NCBI RefSeq assembly: GCF_014279875.1
Contig: NZ_CP047952.1
Coordinates: 2,108,001-2,172,000, forward strand
Length of the DNA: 64,000 nucleotides
From: Synechococcus sp. MEDNS5
GTDB taxonomy: Bacteria; Cyanobacteriota; Cyanobacteriia; PCC-6307; Cyanobiaceae
Direction of reading: 5' to 3'
Shown: positions 8,855 through 17,082 of the stretch, piece after piece
Numbering within the stretch: position 1 is the first letter of the stretch
How the letters are laid out: each line of letters opens with the position of its first letter
Translations under genes and position numbers: made by a program
The notes under the pieces: model-generated
The model's database searches: none
Seen by the model: only the letters and a program-made list of their open reading frames with translations
What the model was told of the DNA's origin: nothing

Positions 8855-10929
8855 GGGTTGAGCGATTGCTCAATCACACGAATGGCCTTGGGGAGGATGT
8901 CGACAGCATCCGGAAGCCGCCAGATCGCTCCTGACAGCACCGACCCTGCTGCATCCAGCCCCATCAGCACGGGCTGGTCCCCTTGCCGTTCATTCGCGGC
9001 AGACGCCACAGCAGCGGCCTCGCTTGGGTTCCACCCAGCCAAGAGCACCACAGCACGAAATGCACTGGGCCATGGGTTATCCGGGAGAGCCTGCTCCAGG
9101 GCGGCGAACTGCCTGGAGGCCTCGGTCGGACGATTGGCCAGCACGGCCAGCAACGCCAATGTCCACCTAGCCTGACGATCGCCGGGGTAGGCCCTGAGAC
9201 GGGCGAGGGCCGCCTCGCGCGCAGGGCCCCTGTAAAGGAAGTGGCCATCGAGCATGTGTTCGATCGCCACGCTGCGGAAGATCGGATCCAACCCTGATGG
9301 CCCTTTCTCCAGGGCAGATGCCAACGCGGGGAAACGCTGATCGAACCCGAGCGAGACAGGCACATCAGCACGCCGGCGCCACAGGGAATAGCTCCCCCCT
9401 CCTGGACGGGAGAAAGTGTCCACACGCTCAAAGACCCCAGAATCCCGAACGGCGCGATCAAGCCGGCGGGCGGCCTTGCGCACCGATCCCTGATCGCCCT
9501 CGGCCAGCAGCACCAGCTCGGCGTAATTCAGTACCGGTTGCACGTGATCGAGGCTGCCGCCGAGCTGACGCCCCACCAACTGGCCTCCACTGCGACGTCC
9601 GTAGTAGCTGACGTTGTGCTGATTCAGATCAGGGGTGCTCGGCACCACGATCAGGGTTTTCGGCGCAACACCCGGCACGCCCCCTCCAGCCCGCTGCACG
9701 ATTGATTCCAAGGGGCCTTGATGAGGGTTCTGCAACCGTGCCGACTGCTGCATCCAGGCGGGGGTGGCTGCAGCCAGCCCCCCTATTGCCAGTGCGGCGC
9801 CCGGCAGCCAGCGCGCCTGCACAGGCCAGCGACCCCGGATCCAGAGCCCCCACTGCAACCAGCCCCGACTCAACAGCAAGAGCAGGGGTGGCAGCAAGGG
9901 GGCGATGTAACGCGAATCTTTGTTCGGGCTGAGGTTGGTGAACAGCCAGCCCAGCACCAACATCCCCAGAAGCCAGACCCAGGCTTGCCGACGGTCGCCC
10001 CCATCCCGGGACGGCGCCACCAACCCAGAGCGCCATTGCTGCAGCAAGAGCACCAATCCCGACAGACCGATCACCAGCAACACCCAACCGATCTGATCGG
10101 GAATCAGGCGGGGGTACCAAAGCCAGCCGGCCAGAGTGAGCACACCGGGGTCACCCTCACGAGCCGCCGACTCGATCACAGCACGGTTGGTGCCCCCCAG
10201 AGTGGTGATCCAGTTGTGGTGCAGCCAAGGCAGGAGACTGAGGGTCACCACAGCCAGCCCCAACGCCAGTTGGGCCTGGCGACGCACACCTGAGCGCAGG
10301 GCAACAACCAAAGCCCAGGCGCAAGCCGGAATCAGCACGAGCAGAGCGCTCTGCTTCACCAGCAAGGCCACCGCCACCGCCAGTGCGGCGATGAGAGCCT
10401 GCCACCAGGACGTGGGTCGAGTGTTATCCAACCAGCACCCCACCCGCCACAGCGCCAAGGTCACACAAGCGGTCAGAGGCAGCTCCAGCAGATAGTCCGT
10501 CCGCAATTCCAGGAGCATCGGCGCAAGCGAAACAGCTGCAGCGGCAAGCAGCGCAAACTCCCGGGCCAGACGCTGCGGAGAGCGAAGGGACAGTGCCCAA
10601 CCCGCAGTGGCCAACAGCAACAAACCGTTCCAGAGGCTGAGACTCCATGCAGCCTGGGCCGGTGCATCACCGCTCACGGCGATGATGGCGCCATTCACCA
10701 GAGAACCGAGAGGCGGAATTTTTGGAGAGAGGTCGAGAAGGGCCTGCCAGCCCTGCCAGCTTCCTGCCGGGAGCAGGCCAAGTGCCCGGCCATGATCCAG
10801 AGCACTGTTGAGATAATCGGCCTGATCCCAGGCAGGCAGGCCGCCGTGGCTCGACCACCACAGCCGATCCGCTGCCGTGGAAAGCACCCAGAGCAGCAGA
10901 AGCAGCGCCCGGAACGGTCCCGCTGCCAC
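8833..10929 (-). CDS. Membrane glycosyltransferase, PMT/ArnT-like, with TPR-like tail
   Basis: A 698-residue protein with an N-terminal signal-anchor, then ten or more hydrophobic helices up to about residue 395, and a soluble C-terminal half. The first loop contains [15 protein letters not shown], an acidic motif in the place where GT-C enzymes of the PMT/ArnT type keep their catalytic Asp. The last 130 residues contain a TPR-like helical section ([19 protein letters not shown]). It likely transfers a sugar from a polyprenyl-phosphate donor on the periplasmic side; the acceptor is unknown. Start is GTG 10929, overlapping the J-domain gene stop by one base. Confidence 0.72.
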   Translation of the reverse strand: MAAGPFRALLLLLWVLSTAADRLWWSSHGGLPAWDQADYLNSALDHGRALGLLPAGSWQGWQALLDLSPKIPPLGSLVNGAIIAVSGDAPAQAAWSLSLWNGLLLLATAGWALSLRSPQRLAREFALLAAAAVSLAPMLLELRTDYLLELPLTACVTLALWRVGCWLDNTRPTSWWQALIAALAVAVALLVKQSALLVLIPACAWALVVALRSGVRRQAQLALGLAVVTLSLLPWLHHNWITTLGGTNRAVIESAAREGDPGVLTLAGWLWYPRLIPDQIGWVLLVIGLSGLVLLLQQWRSGLVAPSRDGGDRRQAWVWLLGMLVLGWLFTNLSPNKDSRYIAPLLPPLLLLLSRGWLQWGLWIRGRWPVQARWLPGAALAIGGLAAATPAWMQQSARLQNPHQGPLESIVQRAGGGVPGVAPKTLIVVPSTPDLNQHNVSYYGRRSGGQLVGRQLGGSLDHVQPVLNYAELVLLAEGDQGSVRKAARRLDRAVRDSGVFERVDTFSRPGGGSYSLWRRRADVPVSLGFDQRFPALASALEKGPSGLDPIFRSVAIEHMLDGHFLYRGPAREAALARLRAYPGDRQARWTLALLAVLANRPTEASRQFAALEQALPDNPWPSAFRAVVLLAGWNPSEAAAVASAANERQGDQPVLMGLDAAGSVLSGAIWRLPDAVDILPKAIRVIEQSLNPQENASS

Positions 10930-11633
10930 TAACCGATCTCCAGCCGGCGCCGCTCGTCTTGAAGGCGCTTGCGGCGTTGCCTGGCTTCGCGGATCATCTC
11001 CCGTCCGTCATGGAGGTAACTGTCCACGTAGCCCATCGTGTAGCGCTCGAGCTCATTCACCGCATCCTCCACCTGCGAGAAACAGTGGTAGATGCTCAGC
11101 CCGAAGCCTCGGGCCGAAGCCGGTGTTGGGATGGATTGAAACAGGGTCTTGACCTTATCGAGCCGGCTTCGGCTCTGTTCGAGGTAAGTACAGAACGCCT
11201 CCATCAAGGCATCGTCGTAGGGATCGGCCGACAAAGCCCGGAGTTCTGCGGCGAAGGGATTGATCACCTGGCCGAGCAAGCGGTCGATCGGGGCGTAGAC
11301 CTTCTTCAACCAATCAGCAAGATCCTGATCCGCGCTTGTTGAACGACCACTGGCCCGACGTGCCGCCTGACTGGCACGAGCATTGCGGGCCCCGCGAGCC
11401 CTGGCCTCGTCCCTCGCTGCCTGCTCAGGTCTGCTGCTCCGATCGAAGGCGCGACGACTCTCTGGATCCCCCAGTTGCTCCCAGGCGGCATTCAGCGCCA
11501 GGATTCTTTCCTCTGACCCACCGGCATCGGGGTGGTGCTGCTTCACCAGGCGCCTGTAAGAGGCCTTGAGTTCAGCCTGGGTCGCCGTGGAACACACCTC
11601 GAGCACAGCGTAGGGATCCAGAGTGTTGGGCAT
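10929..11633 (-). CDS. J-domain (DnaJ-like) protein
   Basis: A 234-residue protein with an N-terminal J-domain ([20 protein letters not shown] and the HPD loop in [10 protein letters not shown]), which stimulates Hsp70 ATPase. It lacks the Gly/Phe-rich and zinc-finger regions of full DnaJ, so it is a type III J-protein. The rest is an Ala/Arg-rich linker and a helical C-terminal domain ([20 protein letters not shown]) that may recruit a specific client. I chose ATG 11633 ([12 protein letters not shown]) because a longer frame overlaps cysK. The cysK stop is 5 bases upstream, so cysK, this gene and the glycosyltransferase form one minus-strand unit. Confidence 0.82.
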   Translation of the reverse strand: MPNTLDPYAVLEVCSTATQAELKASYRRLVKQHHPDAGGSEERILALNAAWEQLGDPESRRAFDRSSRPEQAARDEARARGARNARASQAARRASGRSTSADQDLADWLKKVYAPIDRLLGQVINPFAAELRALSADPYDDALMEAFCTYLEQSRSRLDKVKTLFQSIPTPASARGFGLSIYHCFSQVEDAVNELERYTMGYVDSYLHDGREMIREARQRRKRLQDERRRLEIG

Positions 11634-11638
11634 CAGAG

Positions 11639-12607
11639 TCACAGCTGAGCGTCCCGGCGTGCCGGAAGCGGCGCCGCGGCGCTGAACATCGGTGTGGAGA
11701 GATAGCGCTCTCCAAAACTGGCGAGGATCACCACGATGCGCCTGCTCTCCATGCCCGGGCGTTGCCCCAGCCGTAGCGCAGCAGCCACCGCGGCGCCACT
11801 GCTTACCCCGCAAAGCAGACCCTCTTCCCGAGCAAGACGACGACCGACGTCCATGGCCTCATCGTCGCCAACCGCGATGATCTCATCGATCAAATCCATC
11901 TCCAAAACAGGAGGAATGAAGCCAGCGCCGATTCCCTGCAGACGATGGGGTCCGGCAACGCCCCCCGCCAATACCGGACTGGCAGCGGGTTCCACGGCGA
12001 TCACCGAAAGCTTGGGTTGGCGCTCTTTCAGCACCCTGGCGCAACCGGTGATGGTCCCCCCGGTACCAACACCAGCGACCAAAACATCCAAGGCACCCTC
12101 GGTATCAGCCCAAATCTCTTCTGCCGTGGATGCAGCATGCACCGCAGGGTTCGCTGGATTGTCGAACTGCTGGAGGAGATAGGAACCGGGGATCTCCTTC
12201 ACCAGCTCCCGCGCCCGCTCAATGGCCCCTTGCATGCCCTCCATCCCTGGTGTGAGCTGCAGCTCAGCCCCATAGGCCCTGAGCATGGCCCTGCGTTCGG
12301 TACTCATCGTGTCGGGCATCGTGAGAATCAGCCGATAACCACGGGCCGCTGCCACCATCGCCAAGGCGATTCCGGTGTTGCCACTGGTGGGCTCCACCAG
12401 AACTGTCCGCTCGGGTGCAATGGTGCCTGCGCTTTCAGCCGCCTCCACCATGGCGCCGGCAATCCGATCCTTCACCGACGCCGTGGGATTGAAGCTTTCC
12501 AACTTGGCCACGATTTCAGCGGTGCATCCCCAGGCCTTGGGCAAGCGATTAAGCCGCACCATGGGAGTACGTCCCACAAGGGCTGTGATGTCTGGGGCAA
12601 TCGCCAT
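11639..12607 (-). CDS. cysK: Cysteine synthase A (O-acetylserine sulfhydrylase)
   Basis: A 322-residue PLP enzyme that makes cysteine from O-acetylserine and sulfide in the cytosol. The PLP lysine is Lys46 in [12 protein letters not shown], the phosphate loop includes [18 protein letters not shown], and the cofactor-binding [15 protein letters not shown] is present. ATG 12607 ([17 protein letters not shown]) gives the typical length; a longer frame starting at 12655 adds 16 atypical residues. It is the first gene of the unit with the J-domain protein. The region upstream (12608-12690) has no other gene. Confidence 0.9.
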   Translation of the reverse strand: MAIAPDITALVGRTPMVRLNRLPKAWGCTAEIVAKLESFNPTASVKDRIAGAMVEAAESAGTIAPERTVLVEPTSGNTGIALAMVAAARGYRLILTMPDTMSTERRAMLRAYGAELQLTPGMEGMQGAIERARELVKEIPGSYLLQQFDNPANPAVHAASTAEEIWADTEGALDVLVAGVGTGGTITGCARVLKERQPKLSVIAVEPAASPVLAGGVAGPHRLQGIGAGFIPPVLEMDLIDEIIAVGDDEAMDVGRRLAREEGLLCGVSSGAAVAAALRLGQRPGMESRRIVVILASFGERYLSTPMFSAAAPLPARRDAQL

Positions 12608-12690
12608 AGCAAACCCTGGGCTCGCGCTTCTTTCTACCCAACCCATCATCAGCACTTCTTGGACAGTCCGTTGATGGTCTGGTCAACAGT

Positions 12691-12720
12691 CAATAAAAAA
12701 CCCCCTCGAATTGAGGGGGA
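12691..12720 (-). terminator. Rho-independent terminator of porin 1
   Basis: On the minus strand a stem of CCCCCTC and GAGGGGG with a short AATTC-type loop (12701-12719) is followed by a T run (TTTTTT, 12695-12700). It lies 88 bases after the porin stop codon and is copied exactly at 14874-14903. Confidence 0.88.
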
Positions 12721-12785
12721 ATCAAAGTGTGTGAAAAGTGAACTGTGTGAGGAAAAGAATCTCGAGGGCCCGTACAAACGGACCC
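12691..12785 (-). ncRNA. Candidate Yfr1-like 3'UTR module of porin 1
   Basis: Seen on the minus strand after the porin stop: an 8-bp hairpin (arms at 12778-12785 and 12766-12773, four-base loop), then an unpaired CU-rich stretch containing TCCTCACAC (12753 to 12745), then the terminator hairpin and T run. Known: the cyanobacterial sRNA Yfr1 has this order, hairpin, exposed ACUCCUCACAC, terminator. The segment here matches nine contiguous bases of that motif. Inferred: this 3' end could accumulate as a separate RNA or act in the porin mRNA. It is not the canonical yfr1 gene, which is usually near guaB/trxA. No promoter specific to it was identified. Confidence 0.35.
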
Positions 12786-12807
12786 CAGAGATGGTGCTGA
12801 TGTCAGA

Positions 12808-14751
12808 TCAGAACTTGAAGGTGGTCTGGATCAGACCGCCGAACACGTTGAACTGACCGTCGTAACCGGTGCCGTTCTCCACCAGGCGCCTTGTGTTCTG
12901 ACCCATGGGGCGGGACAGGTAGAAGATCGCAGGGGTGACCTTGATGTTGTCGGTGACCTGGAAGTTGTAGAACAGTTCGAAGACGTAGTTGCCATCGAAA
13001 GGAGTGTCGCCACAGGCTTGACGCTCGTCACTGCGCTTGCCTTCACAGCCTTCAAGACCGGTTGCGAAGACGGGCTGACCGAAGCCGAAGCCGAGGTCGT
13101 TGCCCTTCAGGAACACGTCGTCCCACTTCAGGCCCACCATCCAGCTCTGGCTGCTGACAGGTGATCCACCGATCTTGTTCTCGGTGGTGTTCTGGTTGAT
13201 GCCCCAGCCCACGGAGATGGAGGGGATGAAACCAGAGTTCTCAGGCTGCCAGTAGGCGTTCAGCGCATAGCTGTTGGTGGAAGCACCAGAGCGCTTGGCT
13301 GCATCAAGAACGTAGTCTCCATCGGAGTTAACGCTGCCCTTAGGAACGTTGTACTCAGTGCCGTTGATGGTGACGTTTTCACGAGGCTGATACGAGCACT
13401 CGTTGTTCCAATTGCCGGTCTTGGCAAACGAGGTGCCGCGGCGATAGCCGTTGCCGCTGTCGCACTGGCCATAGCGATAACCGAAAGCAACACCCCACTG
13501 AGGACCGGCGTAACCGATCTGAGCCAGGAAGCTGGCCTGGGAGTTGCTGGTCATGAAACCACCCTTGGTGGGGTCGGTTTCATTACCGTCGCCGTCGTCA
13601 GCAACGTAGTTGACAGACACGCTGAAAGCATTCTGGCCCTTGTCGACCTTCTGCTTCCAGTAGGCACCGACCAGTTGTCCGGTCTCCTTGTTGTAAACAC
13701 CGCTGGTGCCCATCAGAGCAGTCCAGTCGAGAATCTTGGAGGCACCCTTGTTGTAAACAGAAGGCCAGAGAGCAATGGACTCGGTGTTACGAGCCAGTGC
13801 ACCGGCGATCACGGTGAACTCTTTGCCAACCGGGAATTTGTAGAACAAACGGTCGAGGGTGACGATGTTGGCCTTCTCGTCCTGCACACCGGAATCGGTG
13901 GCGATGTCGAGAGCGGTCAGGTTCACTCCCGAGCCGCCGAAGGCGTTGCCGTTGCCGCTCTTGGTGAAGTTACCGGTACGCAGACGGGCAACCAGCAGGT
14001 CCTTACCGGTGAAGCTGGTGTTCAGCTTCAGGCGCTGGTCGTAGTTGAAGGTGAAGGCGCCATAGTTGCGGTTGTAGGCGTTGGCTCCACCTTGAGTTCC
14101 GTTCTTATTGAAGACGGTGTTGCGGTTCGAGCGCTGAACCTTGCCGACCTCTTTGATCGTGCCGTCGCTGTCGCTGAAGTAGGTGGCGCTGGTGTCGTAG
14201 ATGTACTTGGAACCATTGTCACCACCGGCGGTCACAGCACCGGTCACGAAGGTGGTTTGACCCTTCAGCTTGGTGGTGGTGGAGAACTGGGTAGATTCCA
14301 GTTCGCCAACGCGGGCTTCCAGACCGTCCACGCGGCCCTTGAGGATGGCGAGTTCCTTCTCGAACTCCTTCATCAGGCGCTTGAGCTCGTCGGTCACTTC
14401 GGTGACGCGGTCGAGACAGGCGTTCAGCAGGGCAGCCGCTTCAAAGCGGGTCATGGCCCGGTTGCCACGGTAGGTGCCGTTGGGATAGCCAGCGACGCAG
14501 CCGTAGCGCTCGATCAGGTTGCTCAGTGCCTGGTACGCCCAATCAGTGGGATACACATCGGAGAACTGAGTGATGCTGGTGACCTGGTCCAGGCTGGAGC
14601 TGGAACGAGCCTTACGAGGCTTAGCCGTGTACTCCGAAACCCCGTCGATGTTCAGCTCGGTGGCTGAAGCGGGGCGCATTGAATCGGATGCCAGCGGAGC
14701 CAACAAACCAAGGGCTGCAGGTGCCACCAGCAGTTGCTGGAAAAGTTTCAT
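12808..14751 (-). CDS. SLH-domain outer-membrane porin (SomA-like), copy 1
   Basis: A 647-residue outer-membrane protein. It has an N-terminal signal (MKLFQQLLVAPAALGLLAPL), then an S-layer homology domain around ITQFSDVYPTDWAYQALSN that binds peptidoglycan-linked polymer, a coiled coil (LKRLMKEFEKELAILKGRV), and a C-terminal OprB-like beta-barrel ending in Phe (GGLIQTTFKF). Such porins are the main diffusion channels of cyanobacteria. ATG 14751 is preceded by GTGAGG. The first ~160 codons are DNA-identical to porin 3, including an N-terminal insert (PASATELNIDG, KPRKARSSSSLDQ) lacking in porin 2, while the rest follows porin 2. It is therefore a mosaic gene. Confidence 0.92.
   Translation of the reverse strand: MKLFQQLLVAPAALGLLAPLASDSMRPASATELNIDGVSEYTAKPRKARSSSSLDQVTSITQFSDVYPTDWAYQALSNLIERYGCVAGYPNGTYRGNRAMTRFEAAALLNACLDRVTEVTDELKRLMKEFEKELAILKGRVDGLEARVGELESTQFSTTTKLKGQTTFVTGAVTAGGDNGSKYIYDTSATYFSDSDGTIKEVGKVQRSNRNTVFNKNGTQGGANAYNRNYGAFTFNYDQRLKLNTSFTGKDLLVARLRTGNFTKSGNGNAFGGSGVNLTALDIATDSGVQDEKANIVTLDRLFYKFPVGKEFTVIAGALARNTESIALWPSVYNKGASKILDWTALMGTSGVYNKETGQLVGAYWKQKVDKGQNAFSVSVNYVADDGDGNETDPTKGGFMTSNSQASFLAQIGYAGPQWGVAFGYRYGQCDSGNGYRRGTSFAKTGNWNNECSYQPRENVTINGTEYNVPKGSVNSDGDYVLDAAKRSGASTNSYALNAYWQPENSGFIPSISVGWGINQNTTENKIGGSPVSSQSWMVGLKWDDVFLKGNDLGFGFGQPVFATGLEGCEGKRSDERQACGDTPFDGNYVFELFYNFQVTDNIKVTPAIFYLSRPMGQNTRRLVENGTGYDGQFNVFGGLIQTTFKF
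13943..14282. repeat. 340-bp tract shared with porin 2 (16126-16465)
   Basis: By eye identical to 16126-16465 (offset 2183). Between this tract and the 12691-13400 tract the two genes diverge mainly at synonymous positions, with copy 2 using more A/T-ending codons. The alternation of identical and diverged blocks points to gene conversion. Confidence 0.75.
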
Positions 14752-14752
14752 G
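14269..14752. repeat. 484-bp tract shared with porin 3 (18400-18883)
   Basis: The 5' coding part of porin 1 appears identical to 18400-18883 (offset 4131), ending just at the start codon, beyond which TGGA differs from TGAG. Porin 2 differs here at several sites, for example GCCACGG versus GCCGCGG at the position of 14464-14470. Confidence 0.8.
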
Positions 14753-14756
14753 GAAT

Positions 14757-14779
14757 TCCTCACACCAAAAATTGAGGGA
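14757..14779 (-). promoter_or_regulatory. Porin 1 leader: Yfr1-complementary site and SD hairpin
   Basis: The minus strand reads GTGTGAGGA (14765 to 14757) directly over the Shine-Dalgarno, 5 bases before the ATG. It is the exact complement of TCCTCACAC in the conserved Yfr1 loop. Upstream CCTCA (14777-14773) can pair with TGAGG (14762-14758), so the ribosome site may also be masked by a 5-bp hairpin. The same element precedes porins 2 and 3. Confidence 0.7.
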
Positions 14780-14873
14780 TAGGGGCGCAAGTCACCCCAA
14801 CTCGAGACTATCCAGAACGACAAACAATCAGACCCAGACCAAAGGAAATGCTGACCTGTTAACCAGATGATTA

Positions 14874-14903
14874 CAATAAAAAACCCCCTCGAATTGAGGG
14901 GGA
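14874..14903 (-). terminator. Rho-independent terminator of porin 2
   Basis: Identical copy of the porin 1 terminator: stem at 14884-14902 and T run on the minus strand. It separates porin 2 from porin 1, whose own leader begins about 100 bases downstream. Confidence 0.88.
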
Positions 14904-14968
14904 ATCAAAGTGTGTGAAAAGTGAACTGTGTGAGGAAAAGAATCTCGAGGGCCCGTACAAACGGACCC
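14874..14968 (-). ncRNA. Candidate Yfr1-like 3'UTR module of porin 2
   Basis: Exact second copy of the module at 12691-12785: hairpin (arms 14961-14968 and 14949-14956), unpaired TCCTCACAC (14936 to 14928) and terminator. Its motif can pair with ten bases (GTGTGAGGAA) of all three porin leaders, one base more than canonical Yfr1 would. A separate RNA is an inference; the elements themselves are visible. Confidence 0.35.
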
Positions 14969-14990
14969 CAGAGATGGTGCTGATGTCAGA

Positions 14991-16889
14991 TCAGAACTTG
15001 AAGGTGGTCTGGATCAGACCGCCGAACACGTTGAACTGACCGTCGTAACCGGTGCCGTTCTCCACCAGGCGCCTTGTGTTCTGACCCATGGGGCGGGACA
15101 GGTAGAAGATCGCAGGGGTGACCTTGATGTTGTCGGTGACCTGGAAGTTGTAGAACAGTTCGAAGACGTAGTTGCCATCGAAAGGAGTGTCGCCACAGGC
15201 TTGACGCTCGTCACTGCGCTTGCCTTCACAGCCTTCAAGACCGGTTGCGAAGACGGGCTGACCGAAGCCGAAGCCGAGGTCGTTGCCCTTCAGGAACACG
15301 TCGTCCCACTTCAGGCCCACCATCCAGCTCTGGCTGCTGACAGGTGATCCACCGATCTTGTTCTCGGTGGTGTTCTGGTTGATGCCCCAGCCCACGGAGA
15401 TGGAGGGGATGAAACCAGAGTTCTCAGGCTGCCAGTAGGCGTTCAGCGCATAGCTGTTGGTGGAAGCACCAGAGCGCTTGGCTGCATCAAGAACGTAGTC
15501 TCCATCGGAGTTAACGCTGCCCTTAGGAACGTTGTACTCAGTGCCGTTGATGGTGACGTTTTCACGAGGCTGATACGAGCACTGGTTGTTCCAGGTGCCA
15601 TCAAACTTGGCGAACTCGGTGCCACGACGGTATCCATTACCGCTTTCACACTGCCCATAGCGATAACCGAAAGCAACACCCCACTGAGGACCGGCGTAAC
15701 CGATCTGAGCCAGGAAGCTGGCCTGGGAATTACCCGTCATGAAACCACCGCTGGTGGGATCGGTTTCGTTGCCGTTGTCATCATCTGCTGTGTAGTTGAT
15801 CGAAACGCTGAATGCGTTCTGACCCTTATCAACCTTCTGCTTCCAGTAAGCACCGATTAGCTGACCAACTTCCTTGTTGTAAACAGCACTGGTGCCCATC
15901 AGGGCCGTCCAGTCGAGAATTTTGGTTGCACCTTTGTTGTAAACAGAAGGCCAAAGCGCAATCGATTCGGTGTTACGAGCAAGCGCACCAGCAATCACAG
16001 TGAACTCTTTGCCGACTGGGAACTTATAAAACAGACGATCAAGGGTGACGATATTTTGAGCACCGGGCACACCAGAGTCGGTCGCAATATCAAGGGCAGT
16101 GAGATTCACTCCCGAGCCACCGAAAGCGTTGCCGTTGCCGCTCTTGGTGAAGTTACCGGTACGCAGACGGGCAACCAGCAGGTCCTTACCGGTGAAGCTG
16201 GTGTTCAGCTTCAGGCGCTGGTCGTAGTTGAAGGTGAAGGCGCCATAGTTGCGGTTGTAGGCGTTGGCTCCACCTTGAGTTCCGTTCTTATTGAAGACGG
16301 TGTTGCGGTTCGAGCGCTGAACCTTGCCGACCTCTTTGATCGTGCCGTCGCTGTCGCTGAAGTAGGTGGCGCTGGTGTCGTAGATGTACTTGGAACCATT
16401 GTCACCACCGGCGGTCACAGCACCGGTCACGAAGGTGGTTTGACCCTTCAGCTTGGTGGTGGTGGTGAACTGGGTGGCTTCCAGTTCGCCAACGCGGGCT
16501 TCCAGACCGTCCACGCGGCCCTTGAGGATGGCGAGTTCCTTCTCGAACTCCTTCATCAGGCGCTTGAGCTCGTCGGTCACTTCGGTGACGCGGTCGAGAC
16601 AGGCGTTCAGCAGGGCAGCCGCTTCAAAGCGGGTCATGGCCCGGTTGCCGCGGTAGGTGCCGTTGGGATAGCCAGCGACGCAGCCGTAGCGCTCGATCAG
16701 GTTGCTCAGTGCCTGGTACGCCCAATCAGTGGGATACACATCGGAGAACTGAGTGATGCTGGTGACCTGCTCGCCGGACTCGGCGTAGTCGGACACACCG
16801 TTGATGTTCAGCTCAGTGGCGTTGGCGGCCATGGGAGCCAGAAGGCCCAGGGCTGCAGGTGCCACCAGCAGTTGCTGGAAGAGTTTCAT
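14991..16889 (-). CDS. SLH-domain outer-membrane porin (SomA-like), copy 2
   Basis: A 632-residue porin with the same order as copy 1: signal peptide, SLH domain (SDVYPTDWAYQALSN), coiled coil, and OprB-like barrel ending TTFKF. Its N-terminus is shorter (MAANATELNINGVSDYAES) and lacks the KPRKARSSSS insert of copies 1 and 3. The barrel differs from copy 1 by only small changes such as VPGAQ for VQDEKA, and AVYNKEVGQLIG for GVYNKETGQLVG. The leader at 16896-16916 carries the same SD-overlapping element. Function: passive uptake of small solutes across the outer membrane; the preferred solute is unknown. Confidence 0.92.
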   Translation of the reverse strand: MKLFQQLLVAPAALGLLAPMAANATELNINGVSDYAESGEQVTSITQFSDVYPTDWAYQALSNLIERYGCVAGYPNGTYRGNRAMTRFEAAALLNACLDRVTEVTDELKRLMKEFEKELAILKGRVDGLEARVGELEATQFTTTTKLKGQTTFVTGAVTAGGDNGSKYIYDTSATYFSDSDGTIKEVGKVQRSNRNTVFNKNGTQGGANAYNRNYGAFTFNYDQRLKLNTSFTGKDLLVARLRTGNFTKSGNGNAFGGSGVNLTALDIATDSGVPGAQNIVTLDRLFYKFPVGKEFTVIAGALARNTESIALWPSVYNKGATKILDWTALMGTSAVYNKEVGQLIGAYWKQKVDKGQNAFSVSINYTADDDNGNETDPTSGGFMTGNSQASFLAQIGYAGPQWGVAFGYRYGQCESGNGYRRGTEFAKFDGTWNNQCSYQPRENVTINGTEYNVPKGSVNSDGDYVLDAAKRSGASTNSYALNAYWQPENSGFIPSISVGWGINQNTTENKIGGSPVSSQSWMVGLKWDDVFLKGNDLGFGFGQPVFATGLEGCEGKRSDERQACGDTPFDGNYVFELFYNFQVTDNIKVTPAIFYLSRPMGQNTRRLVENGTGYDGQFNVFGGLIQTTFKF

Positions 16890-16895
16890 GGGGGT

Positions 16896-16917
16896 TCCTC
16901 ACACCAAAAATTGAGGG
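16896..16917 (-). promoter_or_regulatory. Porin 2 leader: Yfr1-complementary site and SD hairpin
   Basis: GTGTGAGGA on the minus strand (16904 to 16896) overlaps the Shine-Dalgarno 6 bases before ATG 16889. CCTCA (16916-16912) can pair with the TGAGG of the site, as at porin 1. Confidence 0.7.
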
Positions 16918-16993
16918 ATAGGACAAATATGTCCATCAGAAACTTAATGGTGAAGACAACGCTTGCACAGGAGGCCGCTGCAGAAGCTGTCCA

Positions 16994-17025
16994 CAAAAAA
17001 CCCCTCCGCAGTGATGCGGAGGGGG
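16994..17025 (-). terminator. Rho-independent terminator of porin 3
   Basis: On the minus strand a stem CCCCTCCGCA with TGCGGAGGGG (17001-17024) is followed by a TTTTTTG run (16995-17000). Unlike copies 1 and 2, the 3' region of porin 3 has no CCTCACAC motif. Confidence 0.9.
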
Positions 17026-17082
17026 AAGGGAGGAATCTCAGGAGACTCGCGTTGATCCAAGTGGAATTTGGATTGATTCCAA

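Larger units (their letters stand above)
12691..13400. repeat. 710-bp tract repeated at 14874-15583
   Basis: The last third of porin 1, its 3' untranslated region and terminator appear identical by eye to 14874-15583, offset 2183 bases. The copy begins exactly at the end of the terminator T tract and ends within the coding region, where 13401 and 15584 differ. This reflects tandem duplication with later conversion. Confidence 0.85.

Noticed and set aside
12691-12785. The canonical yfr1 gene itself
   Set aside because: The motif matches only 9 of 11 bases contiguously, the segment lies directly downstream of a porin stop without an evident promoter, and trxA/guaB neighbours are missing.
13675-14667. 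Long plus-strand reading frame (330 codons) antisense to porin 1
   Set aside because: It mirrors the codon bias of the porin gene, recurs as a shadow in the other porin copies, and has a low-complexity Val/Gly/Leu composition unlike a real protein.
12691-15583. Repeat as an insertion sequence
   Set aside because: There is no transposase, no terminal inverted repeat and the repeat is within porin genes; tandem duplication and conversion explain it.
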